Assembly: GCA_004794655.1 (NCBI GenBank)
Contig: SMMW01000534.1
Span: 5,017,001-5,081,000, forward strand
Reading direction: 5' to 3'
Length of the DNA stretch: 64,000 nt
Source: Marisa cornuarietis
Lineage: Eukaryota; Mollusca; Gastropoda; Architaenioglossa; Ampullariidae
Part shown: positions 12,291 to 24,355 of the stretch, in pieces
Position numbering within the stretch: position 1 is the stretch's first letter
Layout of the letters: each line of letters begins with the position of its first letter
Notes under the pieces: model-generated
The model's input: the letters and a program-made list of their open reading frames with translations, nothing else
Told to the model about the DNA's origin: nothing
Database searches by the model: none
Made by a program: the position numbers and the translations under genes

Positions 12291-12720
12291 TCAGAGGTGG
12301 CACCTAGATATGCACATCTTCATCGCATCTCAAGGGTGTGTTTCCGAGTGTTTCAGTCCTAGCTTGTTTATTCGATGACAGGGTGAAGATTGTTTTTGAG
12401 AACTTTTTAAATAGATATTCTTACTCCAGTGCCACGATGTCTATCAGCTGCTATAGCTGCATTTTGTTAAATGGCTAGTATATAAAAAGGAAAAGTTAGA
12501 ATAATTAAACACTTTGATAATTACTTAGGTGAAAACTCCACCAATGTCTTTTTAAAATAGTGTTTGATGTGGAACTTTCATCCACGGCGGCTTATGCCGC
12601 TGAAGTATGAGGCATCGTAGCTAACTTGAAACTCGGCGAAGCAGTTTCATTCCATATCCCAGAAAACCACATGCCTAAAACATTAGACAGTTCCTTTTTT
12701 ATATAAACCACAACCACGCA

Positions 12721-12752
<32 letters not shown>

Positions 12753-12836
12753 CACACACACAATCCCGAGACATCAAAAATAAATATCTTCACCATTACA
12801 AAATAAGACAAAAGGTTATTTGTAATTCAGATATAA

Positions 12837-12842
12837 TTTATT
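12837..12842 (-). terminator. Copy 2 polyadenylation signal AATAAA
   Basis: AATAAA on the minus strand about 340 nt after the stop codon, inside the conserved context TCTGAATAAA. It is shared with copies 3 (31852-31857), 4 (43970-43975) and 5 (60625-60630). Cleavage is expected near 12820. Confidence 0.65.
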
Positions 12843-13180
12843 CAGAAATTGTCTACTTCTGGTAGCATTTAGCAGAAAGTATAACGGTCAAAGAGACACA
12901 TCCTCATAAGACCTTCAGTCGACACAACGACTGTGATGCTAGAGTACGCTGGTTAAACACTGTTCAGTACAAGGCTCTGCTTTGAGACTTTTTTTAAAAT
13001 AAGAACAGGGTGCATGTTTGCTCTTCTTGGGATAGAAATCTTTGTTAGCAAACGCAGACAAAGAACACGATCCTCTAAATTAACAGCGTAAATATTTTTG
13101 ACTGAAAAAGTACTCAAGTAACTAAAGCCGTTAAAGCTTTGCACGACGACATCGTTGTCAAGCGTTGAGACGTCACCGGT

Positions 13181-15130
13181 TTAGGGACAACTGTCATTCT
13201 GACTGTCGTCTTTCAGTCGGTACTTCAGGCCGCTGTAGCACTTGGATTCCTTCACCAGCTCCGTCAGAACTGGAAACTCGCGACAGTCGTCGATGGCTTC
13301 GGCGACCTTGTCACAGCTTTTGGTTGGGTCCGTGGGTGGAGCTCCTTGACACATCCAGTCAACACAGTTCTGCAAGTCAAGGGAAACATCACTCGTTATG
13401 ATAACGCAGCAGAAGAAGAAAGGAATCAGTAAATGTCAAAGTGTGCAAAACAACATCAAATATAAGAATTTGAAACTATAGAGGTTCTGTTGTAATGAAA
13501 ATGCTTATGAAACAAAGGCGTATTCAGAGTTAAGTGTTCTAGGACAAAGAAATTATTTGAAATTCTTTTTCTTACGCACCTAAAATCACGAACGACCAAT
13601 GTGGCCAAAATCTTTTACACTCAACAGGAGCCTTTATTTTGTGAATGAGAATGTGAATGCTTAGAGACAGGAAAAGAACTGTCATACAAATACAAAGAGG
13701 CGTGAAACTCACGGCAAATATTTCGATGGGTGAGAACATGTACTTTGTCAGACACTTCCGGTGACCTTTCTCACCCAGCATCCTCCAGCACGCAGCGATG
13801 GTCCTCTCTCTCGCTGCGTCGTCGGGGCAGAGGTTGACGAGCTTGTCCTGGCTGACTTGGCAGAAGTCTTCAATTCTGTCACAAGCGCAAGAGAGACAAT
13901 GATAGGGACCTGGCAAGAACGCAACGATCAGTATGTGTTTCTTTCTGCTCAACGTGTGAGCGTTAGTCATCATATTAATCCTTAATTATGAATTCTTTAG
14001 TTGGACGTCATATTTGTTTTATCTAACGACTGAGTACTACCCAAAAACATTTGGGGCGAAAACCTCCTTCCCTTTCCGTTCTCGATCCACGTCCACAAAC
14101 GTCGTCATGTACATAAAGAGGTCAAACTCGTGACGTCGCGTTTGTACACAGATATGCCGAATTCATATAGGATCCCAGGTCTCTCACTGGCTTAGGCTTT
14201 GACAAAGTAAACGCATCCATCGACAATCCTGAGGTCTATGTTGTTGACCTTGACCTCTTAATAGGCACATATCTCGAAAATGGAACGGGTGTGTTCTCCC
14301 TGGTTTGAGGAAATAGTATCCTGCGCTTAAGCAGTCATGAAAAAAATTGCACTGCACTGTAGACCTGTAAACCCTTTCGACAACTACTATAGTACTCAAA
14401 ACTATTTTGGGTCATAATGTCAGGGGTACTCGATAAATTTATTTCGTTTGGGAAATGAAAAGTAAATGAAAAAAATACGCTGAAATAAGCATAATTACTG
14501 AAACATAGGTACTGAAACGCACAATAGTCACTTTCTAATCGGCACAAAGTAAAAAAATGTTTTTTAACTTTTCTAAGAAGAGCACCTTGTGTAAATTTTA
14601 ACCATAATCAGCCTGCTCCCCCTCCCCCCACATATATATATATATATATATTACCGACGCCATAGTAATTCTCACGTTTGCCATTGGACAAAAATGTGTC
14701 TTTTTACAACTAAAATCTTAATAATATAACTAAAACTAAGAACTTGAAATCATTGCAGAACACGAACAGGATGATAAAATATTTCATATGACAAAGCAGT
14801 CACAGAATAATTAAGAACTAGCACTAACAGCAGTTGTGCTTCGTTGAACGTTTTGAGCTGTGATTGTAACTAATTCTAGGATCTAACAAGTACATAAAGT
14901 CCTCCGAACAGTCATTCTTGTCATTCTTTCATTCAGAGACTAAAAAGAAGGATGGAGAATGCTTTCTTCACAAGGAGGAATTAATTCTCACTTCTCGTAT
15001 TGGGTGATCTTGGGATTACGGAACACATCGAACATAATAGTGGCTTCGTCATCTGACCATTGGGTAAAGCCATCAGTCCTGTCCTTCAGAACGCTTTTGG
15101 TTGTATTTCCTGGATTTTAATGAAAAACAG

Positions 15131-15197
<67 letters not shown>

Positions 15198-18100
15198 TTT
15201 AATAGGCCATTTACAGAGGATGACGTTATTTATTGTGTAAAGAAACCAATAAACAATCAATCATATGGCCAATATAGATTTTTTTTATTTAGTATTAAAC
15301 TTGGTCAGGAGCAAGTTGGATTCAGGGTTGGGAACTCAATATTTGATTAGTTATTTAATTTACATAGCATTATAAACTTCTTAAACAAAAGAAGCGTGTT
15401 TATTGTGCATTTGTTTACTATGAAACAGAATTTGATAAATATAAAAGACCATTTCTTCTGGAAACCATAGCCTAAAGTAAAAGTTAATGGATACTTTCTT
15501 TAAACCGTGAAAAATATGTATGTCTATGCAAAATATTGCGTTAGAGAATAGAAATGTCGTTCAGGTTATTTTACAAGTTCATGTTGGGTACGTACGGCGA
15601 GGGGAAAATCTGTTGCCTTTGCTTTGTTTCTAAATGAACTAAAGTTCTATTTGTTCGGATCCATTAGTGCGTTGCAATCTCTATTGAGAGAAGCTACTTT
15701 TGTCAAAATGGCTAATGGTGATGTAGAAATCCTAAACCAGATGTTCTTACTTTTGTATATTGGTGACACTGTTATATGTTCCGACTCTTCAAAAATACTA
15801 CAGAAAGCACGCAATGCATATTGCACTGTCAGGGATCAGAGCTACAGCCCCTGACAGGTTAAGAGAGTGTAGTGTGTTGAAAGCGAGAAAAGCGTGTTAG
15901 GAATGGAGTTAGCGCCCTTATATGTTTTAAGCGGCAGGGATAGTAGCCCTTTAATGTACGCTTGTGAGTATGGTTTAGAACGCATGACGAAAAACGAAGA
16001 ATGACGTCAAGTGTCGTCTGCTGGGAGAGAGTAGCAAGGAACGGGCGGTTTTTTGGTGAAGGAGAAAAAACGTCGTCTGCGTCGGCTGTACTGTTTGTGC
16101 ACCAGGATATTGTTGACTTCAAATAACGGAGTATATTGTCTTCAGAACTGCTGTGTGCTATTACAGATCCCCAGTTGTGTGTGTTCTGCTGGGTGGATTC
16201 TGTTAGACGTCGTATTGCTGTGTGCATTCGTCAATCCCTGTATAACATTATCGGAGTATAGTGTCTTCAAAAGTGCTGTGTGCACTTGTACACATCCGCT
16301 ACACGGATTTGGAGTTAGTCGGTAATCTACGAGTTTGCACCGACAGCTCGTTAGCTGAACAGCTTCAAGGGAGATTATTATAGGAAAGTGTATATCTGTG
16401 AGTGCTGACTTTGACAGTAAGTGTGTTTTGGACTTTTTTTTTTTACCTTTTGAGAAATGTTTGGAAGAGGATTTGACTTATAGAAGGAAGAGTTATTTAT
16501 TGAATGTGAATGATTTGAGGATCGAGAGTTATATACGTTATTGAAATGATATTCATTCTGGATTGCTGTCATACATTTATTAGAGTAACCTACGTTTAGG
16601 GTTTACCTCGCCTGTAATTAGTTGAAAGATATGTTGATGTGAAATTGTTGAAATTCTTGATAGTTGAAAACGTATTTGAAATTGGTGAATTTTGCTGCTA
16701 CCCTCGGAAGACAAGTAAGAACCCCGAAATTATAGAAAGTTAGGAACCCACGTAAAGGTATTAATACTTTGTTGCGTGAAAGAGCACGTGAGGGATGCAG
16801 TGTTGGTTGGTGTGTTGTTTGTGTCCCTGACATGCACCAAATAATATTTGTTAATATGAGAAAAACTAAAAGTATTATCTTTTTAAAAGGTAAATTACAT
16901 AATCTACTTGTTTCGAGAGGGAATTTTACTAACAAAAATGTTGAAGTCATCTTTGATTTATCATGTCTAGGTGTTTAACTCAGCTATAACAATAAATTCT
17001 TAGTGGCTCTAAAGAATCGAGCATATCGGGCAATGTTCTCGCTCCTACGTACAGTAGAAAACTTTGACTTCTTGCATATGTGCAGGGGGATTTATTTGAT
17101 AAGAAGATTTCCCTTATTCTTCGTAAATTATGGGGATTTTGGTTCTTGAGAAATATAAAAAATTTCCCCCTTCTGGTTTAAACATAAGATTAGTAACTAT
17201 TTATTTGACAAGTATATCTAATATCATTCTCTGAGCTGTATGAGAAAAATTTATATATATATATATATATATTGGAATTAAAGATTGCATAAAGCATTGT
17301 ACTTTGGTGGAAAAAAACTTTTAAAGCCTCCTATGTGGAAATCTTTCTCACCACAGAGCTGCTCAGGATACGGAACTAGTGGGGCGCTGTCGTCATTGCA
17401 AGTGAAGGACCAGTCAGAAGACTTGAATTTACTGCCCTTGAACTCATACAGCCCAAAGCTGAACGACCAGACATTTTGCTTCTCAGTGAAGATCACACCA
17501 AGGCCGTCATCTTCGGGAGCGTAGTTAAAGATGTCGGTGAACTCAAGATCGCCGTCTTTCTTCACGATCGGCAGCAGGGTTGTTGAACCCTCGCATTGCA
17601 GCTCTGTCAGGTACTGTGAAAAATAACACTGGTCAATAAATTTTTACAAAAGTTATGCTACTGAAATAAAATTCCATTTCTTATCAATTTTTATGTGCTC
17701 AACATTAATATGACAATTAAAATGCCACATTAATTGGCTCTAGTTTTTTTGTAATCTGCAATAATTATTGTGCACATCACGAAATGCATGCTAATAGTAA
17801 TTGACGTATAGTTAATACCTGTAAAAACATCAAGTCATAGACTACGTCTTAGATTTCTTTGCCTGTCTCTTGTACAGATGTTTGGAAGCATCTCTGGGAA
17901 GTGTCCAGCAGCAGTCAGCCAGCATGGTAATCAACACTTTTCCCTGGTATCTTTTTGTATTATTGCGATATCTTGATGAAAACGTTCGCCATGTTTATCA
18001 CTTACCATACCACAGTTGTCACGAAAGGAATCCAGATGGGAATGAAGGAAGTATATATATTTCAGCAAAGTTTCTGATACTGCATCAGCATATCTTCTAC

Positions 18101-21002
18101 TAGTTCCTTGTAATTTTCTGCCCTAACATTCCTGAGAAAGTTTGTAGTCACTTTCGCACCACCCTGAGGCAAGTTGTTGAACTGGTCATTTTTGCAGAGC
18201 TCTCGAATCTGAGGACCCATAAAAACTTCCTCTTTAATCTTTGCCTCGCTGAGTCGAGGGAATTTTTCATGCAGGTATCGGAAAGTCCGGTCCATGGCTT
18301 TCACAAAGGTCTTCACCAAACCTAGTTTGATGTGAAGGGGTGGTAGCAGGATTTTGTGAGCCTCGACCAAAGCTGATTGGTGGATATTCTTCTCTCCAAC
18401 TGCTACATTTTGTCTGAGAGTCAATTCCTTCCACAAGTAGTGCAATTATCTTGCTCGGCTATACCAATCATATAAGAAATACATGTATTTTGTATATCCC
18501 TGCTGCAGTCCCGTTAAAAAGGCAACTATCTTCAAATCACCACAGAGGTGCCAGATGTACTTGTTATACTCAATGGAATTCAGTAGCTGCTGTAAGTTAT
18601 CGTAGGTCTCTTTCATGTGGACAGCATGCGCTACTGGAATAGATGCAAGACAGTTTCCATTGTGCACACGCATAGCCTTTAGGCTCAGTTTAGTTTTGAA
18701 GAGTCTACAAATAGTCTGCATTCATTTGGATCATGAGTGATTTCTAAGGCATTCATGAGGCCTTCAATATCGAAACAGAACACCAGATTACCTTCCTCTC
18801 TGAAGAAAGGCTTCAACTGCTGGTGGCGTTTTTGATATGAAGTAATTGTGACATCTTTTAGAAGATTCCATTGTTTGAGTTTTGAACATTGCAATTCTAC
18901 CTTGTTTTTTGGATAAGTCCAAATCGCGAACCAGTTCATTTAGTTCTTCCTGTATTATTCTGTGTGGGGTCGATGATGCACCATAGTGAAAATCTGGATC
19001 ACTGTATGTGATTAACCAGAGGAAGAACAGGTCGGCTCATCCTTGTCCTCATCAGCTGAATATTCTGCTGGAGGTTCTGGAATAGGCTCTCTCCACACCA
19101 TGGAAACTGCAAACGAGCCCAAGGCTTGTCTTGGTCGCCAATCTTGCATCCGAAGTAAAAAGACGATGTTCCTCCTTCACTTGAGAAGTGAAACTTTTCT
19201 TCCGGTTGGCAAATGTCACTTCCCCACAAATATAGCAAACATTGTCCACGGTATTAACGCAGTTTCGAGGCATTAGTGTTCTGTGTTGTAACTAAATGGA
19301 TAAAATAATAACACTTTTATGCAATAGTAGCTTCAGCTGTATCCCACAAAATCTGAATTTTTTTAAATGGTCCACCTTTCTCGCTGGGATTTATATAGTA
19401 CACTGCTGACATCAGCTTACTTCAGCAGCCGCCTGGCAGTAGTACTGCACTGCATCAGAAAATAATGCAATAAATTCTGGATGATGTGTGCATGATGGTA
19501 TTATGCAATGTCATGCAGTATTACATAATTCTCGGCTTGTTTAGGATGTTTTTACAGTCCTATTGGATAAATGTACACGGTGAAACACAGGAAATGAACT
19601 AAATCAAATATCTTCGAAACGAGAGCCGATAAAAATGTTTATTTGTGTTCAGCACACCAAGTGGTAATTTCAGTGTTGACCAATGTAATAGGACGAGCTG
19701 AGTGGAACATGAACTCACGTCCAGGCACGACAAACATCCATGTACACGAGTAAATATTCTTTATCTCTCTCTATATAGAGAGCATTATCCACTGGTGACG
19801 TACACGTGCTGTATGCATCTTTACTTCACTCTATTTAAGACAAGTTATCTCCCTTTTACCACTTTTGGGATGTTTTATTATTTTGGTGAAGAAATAAATA
19901 GCTAAAGCCATGTTTGAATAATCTAGTCATCTAATAAGTTCATTATTTTGAACTTAATTCACACTGCAAATTTATTAAAAAAAAACTTGTTCCTTGAATA
20001 TTTATTGCTTTTTTCTTTCTGTTTTGTTAATTTTTTTTGGTACTTTTTTGCGAACGTCCTAGCCGTCAATCGGAAGTTTTTATACCTGCTAGATTTCACG
20101 TAAATATCCTAATTTACTGAAACAAGACAAATAAACAGACAGATCACGCAGTGCAAGACAAGAAAGTTGCCATCCTTTACTTTGCCGGCGATCTTGTAGC
20201 TGGTGCGGAATTCGATCTCTTTTCCGTCGGAGATCCTCTTGACACCCAGCCAGGCCGTGGCAGAGAGGTAATCGACGCCGTTATAGGTGATACCCGGGGT
20301 GATATTGATGATGTAGTCACCGCATTGCTGGCCCTTAATAGCGTTGTACTTGCAGGGTAGCTCCACCCTGGCTCTGTAGCCGTTAAACTGCACCAGGCGG
20401 TTGCCGAACTCGGAGAGACACGTGAACGCTGCTCTCCCTGTGTCACGTAACACACAAGCTCGTCACAGATTATATGTGTCACAATATTCCTGTTGTTGCT
20501 ATAGCTATTATGAGTAGTTGTAGAAGTATTATTATTTGTACTACTGCTACTTACTATCTACGGTATACTGAAATTATTCGCAAACTCGATGCCAAGAGCC
20601 CACAACTAGTCCCAATTGTCATCACACACGGTTATGAGAGGTGGGACGCCAAACTTCTTCTCATGACCCTCCGCTTTTATTCTCACAAACGCCAAAAGTT
20701 GCAGACAGACACTGTGAGCTAGCGAGAGATCCGAGAATTATAAATGTAAAGAGGAAAGTAAAACGCGTGTTTGTGACCATAAAGTGAGGTAGGTAGGTAA
20801 AGTGGATAATCGATAGCTTGACTCTTCCGGTGCATGGGTCCCCGGCAAATCATCACCCGTGTAAAATCAAGGTGCGTATGAGCATTTTCCCATCATCTTT
20901 CCTCCCCACCCCCTCCCAACACACATACACTCAGGTTGCTTTATACTCACCACCGACAAAAGCCACTGCGGCTAGAAAAAGAAGAATAAAGCCCCTTCTC
21001 AT
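13181..21002 (-). CDS. Copy 2: secreted VWD-C8 domain protein, complete
   Basis: Coding exons in gene order: E2 20951-21002, E3 20181-20437, E4 17352-17613, E5 14992-15109, E6 13713-13875, E7 13181-13369. All introns are GT-AG and phases join without a stop, giving 346 residues. Residues 1-17 form the signal peptide (MRRGFILLFLAAVAFVG). Residues about 19-225 resemble a VWD domain (NRLVQFNGYRARVELPCKY; YLTELQCEGSTTLLPIV; FTCNDDSAPLVPYPEQLCGN), without the GDPH motif and with a degenerate calcium loop. Residues about 230-346 resemble a C8 domain with ten cysteines, from EDFCQVS to NDSCP. N-glycosylation sequons lie at about 62, 192 and 342. There is no membrane segment after the signal peptide. 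Family knowledge suggests extracellular protein-protein contact or multimer formation; the specific job is unknown. Intron 3 carries a DNA transposon and intron 4 a 1-kb insertion. Confidence 0.86.
15133..15194. repeat. (CA)n beside the E5 acceptor of copy 2
   Basis: On the gene strand this is (TG)n that ends 23 nt before the E5 acceptor and is followed by a short T-rich run and CAG. Equivalent tracts sit at the same splice site in copies 3 (33877-33900), 4 (45932-46018) and 5 (63005-63078), each of a different length. Confidence 0.9.
15835..16955. mobile_element. Copy-2-specific insertion of about 1 kb in intron 4, class unknown
   Basis: Intron 4 of copies 2 and 4 aligns up to about 15825 (ACAGAAAGCACGCAA) and resumes near 16960 (TCTAGGTG). 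The block between is present only in copy 2. It has an internal direct repeat of about 45 bp (GGAGTATATTGTCTTCAGAA near 16127 and GGAGTATAGTGTCTTCAAAA near 16250). At the left border is a small inverted repeat, CTGTCAGGG (15826-15834) with CCCTGACAG (15849-15857). No coding signature is seen. It could be a solo LTR or a non-autonomous element; borders are approximate. Confidence 0.4.
17627..19685 (-). mobile_element. DNA transposon with TIRs and TAA target duplication in intron 3 of copy 2
   Basis: The ends read CACTGGTCAATAAA (from 17627) and, on the other strand, CATTGGTCAACACT (from 19685), an imperfect terminal inverted repeat. TAA flanks both sides (17624-17626 and 19686-19688). Copies 3 and 5 show the empty site, AAAAATAA-type sequence running on into GACGAGCTGAG. 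The 2059-bp element holds a decayed coding region at 17842-19273. The CACTG-like ends and 3-bp duplication are compatible with the CACTA/EnSpm (CMC) group, but this assignment is inference. Confidence 0.8.
17842..19273 (-). pseudogene. Decayed transposase-like gene of a dispersed invertebrate family
   Basis: Fragments in shifting frames follow the order of a protein family I recognise from repeats in many arthropod and cnidarian genomes. The order is PRNCVNTVDNVCYICGEVTF (possible zinc site); YFGCKIGDQDKPWA; SDPDFHYGASSTPHR; EELNELVRDLDLSKKQ; KQWNLLKDVTI; FFREEGNLVFCFDIEGLMNA; HAVHMKETYDNLQQLL; WHLCGDLKIVAFLTGLQQGY; LPPLHIKLGLVKTFVKAMD; FPRLSEAKIKEEVFMGPQIR; NYKELVEDMLMQYQKL; and VSDKHGERFHQDIA near 17985-18030. 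The frame ends at a stop at 17842-17844. At least four frame changes separate the pieces, so it is not functional. Nearly the whole protein is represented. Its placement inside inverted repeats argues that it is the transposase, though no catalytic triad can be assigned by eye. Confidence 0.75.
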
Positions 21003-22060
21003 GGCTGTCTGTTAAAAATCTGCTCTGCAAAAGAATAACAGAAAAAGAATTAAAAAAAGAGTAAAGCTCTTAGCTTTAGTGTTCTCTTCAAGACTGTCCT
21101 ACATGTTTTCTCCCTTGCCTTTTAAACTCTACCTAACCCACCTTTGACAACATCTGCTATCAACCAGTTCCCTGACGAAAAGATGGCACCAACAAAAAAT
21201 AGCGGTTACGAAAGATAGTGTGGACCGCAAAGCTTTGCGATGATTAGAAATAAAACAATGTCAGCAATATTGATGCAGACGCTAATAATGGAGTTTACTT
21301 ATCATTTTACCGCCTAATTCCATATTGGGAAGTTTTGCGGTACTGAGCGAGAAACATGAAAGATTTTTGAGGTGCGCTGAGTAGATTCAATATGGACCGC
21401 GGAAAGACTAACGGATAGAGACAAGCACACGGCAGTCAAAGGAGAAACAGAGAAGAAGAGAGAGAAAGAAGAATGTCTTATTAAATAGGGCCATGTCCCC
21501 ATTAAAGGAATATGTACAAACTCTAATATTATTTATGGCATAATATTTTAATTTTCCTAAAGCGAAAAGCCCTGTGCAGAAAGAGACAACTTCATCACAG
21601 TATTATTTTATCTGTCTTATTTTAGAAGATGACAACAAAGCGTGTGGTACTACAGCAGTCTATTTAGGGGTAAAAGAGGGAGAGAGAGAGAGAGGGAGAG
21701 AGAAAAGATTTTAAAAATGTTAAAGTGAAAATGACATATAAACTTATAAGATAGAAAGACCACAGTACTTATGCAGTTGGTTATGTCTTTTCTGTTCTTT
21801 ATTTGGTGTACCACTGTTATAGAAATACATGGAAATAACAATCAGTAAACACGTCTCTCTTGCACCCAAGATTCAACGTAATTTTATTTACTGAATGTTC
21901 TTACAGAATGCATCTAACTATTAGACCGCAGATAAGGATAGCTAGGGGTACACGGTCTGAGACTACATCACAAGAAAGAGACCTTCAAAACAACACCAGT
22001 TTCAAATAATCACTGTGTCAAATGATCAAAGTGTTTAAAGCCATTCGCAGTAACACTCAC

Positions 22061-22163
22061 CAGTCGCGGAGTTTCTCCTGCAGACGTGATTTCACGAGAT
22101 TTGATCTCCGTCTCACTCTGCTCGTGAACTGTTCTCGACAGCGGGAGCGGTACGACTTTTATT
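22061..22163 (-). promoter_or_regulatory. Copy 2 promoter and non-coding exon E1
   Basis: AATAAAA replaces the TATA box at 22157-22163. The exon ends at 22061 with CTG before GTGAGT, in the conserved context GGAGAAACTCCGCGAC. There is no ATG in the exon. The next exon, E2, starts at 21024 after TTGCAG. The transcription start is estimated near 22130. Prediction rests on alignment with copies 1, 3 and 4. Confidence 0.6.
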
Positions 22164-23998
22164 CTACTTGGAGACAAAGAACTTCGGAGTAGGACCATTT
22201 AATTTTCTGACACAACGACAGGTAGCGCGTGCATACATCATATGACTATCAAATTGTCAACAATGTTCCCATCCTTCTTAACTAACCTCCACCCTCCCAC
22301 TCAATCACTACCTCGCCCTTTGTTATCTGTGACGCCACCATACTTCCTTTATCCTTACTTGCTTAAATTGTCATTCTCTCCATCTCATAATATTTTAACA
22401 GCCACGTTTCACCCCCTTCTATCATGTGAGGGCTCTTGAGGAATGGGCCAGAGTCTGATCTCTATTCGAAATTAATGTTCTCATTAAGCGTTGTGCATAT
22501 GAAGTGTAAAACTAAAAAAAAATACATTCTGAAGACATCTGCTGAAATTTAAAAAAAAAGAGTGCTAACGTATACCAGTAACTGGAAAACCAAGTGGAAA
22601 ATACCCTTATTGCTTGACATCTATACATTGAGGACTTCTTGAGCAGCGTCGCCAGAAATGAGGGGAAGGGGGATCAAGTAAACCAGAAACCTACGTTATC
22701 TGATAACATGCGGAAATGAAATATTTCTGCTGGTTTGCTATCCGCTGGGTAGTGTTTACTTGCTCGTTTTGTTCAGCTGCCGCACTCTTGTTTTACTTTC
22801 GACATCTGCGAAAAAGTTGTGTTCCGCCTCGTCGCTCGCATAGTCCGTTGACCAGCTGCTGGGGAAGGTGACAAATTCTTTCATCAAAATTCATGAATTT
22901 CCCTCGGAATGCCCGTTCCGATCAATGTACCAGCCTCTATACATCTCTCGATTTTATGTCGTGAGCGTTTGATTGATCAAAGTTTGCATGACCAGTATTT
23001 AGGTATCCGATACGCTGGTTGCGACGTGACGACGCATGCGCTGACGCCCCTACTATTAAAAATTTATTAGTTTCACCAACGAATGTGGCGAGACTGGTCA
23101 CCGCTCGTCACGTGACCCAGCGAATTGTCTGCCATCGGCACAATACTACAGACAGACAGACCCTACCTACTGTTATAAGAATCTTCAATCCCGTCCATAT
23201 TCTCCATTACTTGCTCTATGCATTGGAGAAGGCCCAATATGACACCTTTACCACCGCCTTCTAACTACGGCTTCAGAGTTAAAACAACCTATGGGGGGTC
23301 TGGACACCACTTTATTACTTCGAAAACAAGACGCTTGTCCCTGAGCTCCCCATGTTGCCCAGGGCATGATGTCCCCTTACTTCGTTACTACCGCGCTTAG
23401 ATAGTAATGATGATGATGATCATGTCGATTTATATTGCGCAGGTATCCATTCAAAAGAATGCTTATTGTGCAGCAAAAACAGAAGAGAAGGAAAAAATGC
23501 CTAGCAGACAAATAAATTCCTCATAAAACATTATCAGTCTGACTGCTAGGCCCCAGCATTTTGTGACGGTGCACCTCAGCTCTGACTGCTGTACGTCTGT
23601 CCAGATGAAGTCACTTCACTTAGTGCTGAACGTGGCTGTGATATATTCATATCTATCTGACTACATAACACCGCATAATTGAGTGTTGAACACATGGCTG
23701 TATATACATGTCTGACCAAATGTCACCACGTCTTCACATGATAAACCTTATACTCTTGGCGTGGGTCCACTTTAACCAAGCTATGAAAAAATGTTTTCCA
23801 CATCAATCGCTTAGCCTTCCACACCCTACTGCCCTATTAGTTCTGTTTATAGAACACCTTCTGCTTTTTTTCGACTATTGTGAATTCTGAAGCAAGAAGT
23901 AAATAGAAAACGTTGAAGAACAGACTTCATTAAATATCACAAACCAAAGAAACCTGAAATGAAGCCACGAAAATCTGTCACACACTCTCTCTCTCTTT

Positions 23999-24067
<69 letters not shown>

Positions 24068-24233
24068 GCATAACATTTGCTTACCCTCGTAAATAAAGAT
24101 TTGTCATATGTCTTATTCAACCATTTATCTATTCATTTCTACGTATCAACTTATTCCCCATCCACACAGACATTCGCTGTATTCATTCACCGTTTATGAG
24201 GAGTATGGAGAAATCGCTTTAAACATACTAGGC
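22164..24233. other. Upstream flank of copy 2 and shortened spacer
   Basis: Aligns with the upstream flanks of copies 1, 3 and 4 up to a (CT)n(CA)n microsatellite at 23984-24066. Immediately after it, sequence like 11880-12042 of spacer 1-2 appears (CCTCGTAAATAAAGATTTGTCAT). The 6.4 kb that separate these two points in spacer 1-2 are missing. No gene is recognised. Confidence 0.55.
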
Positions 24234-24318
24234 TGTTTCTTCTTATAGAGCTTGAGTAAATAAACAAAAAGGAAAAATTAATAATGTTACTATGAAAAGA
24301 ATGCTAATCTCTCTCTCT

Positions 24319-24355
<37 letters not shown>

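Noticed and set aside
13165..13401. Plus-strand frames opposite E7 and E6 (also at 32102, 44215, 44597)
   Set aside because: They mirror conserved minus-strand exons. The spliced minus-strand model explains the conservation fully.
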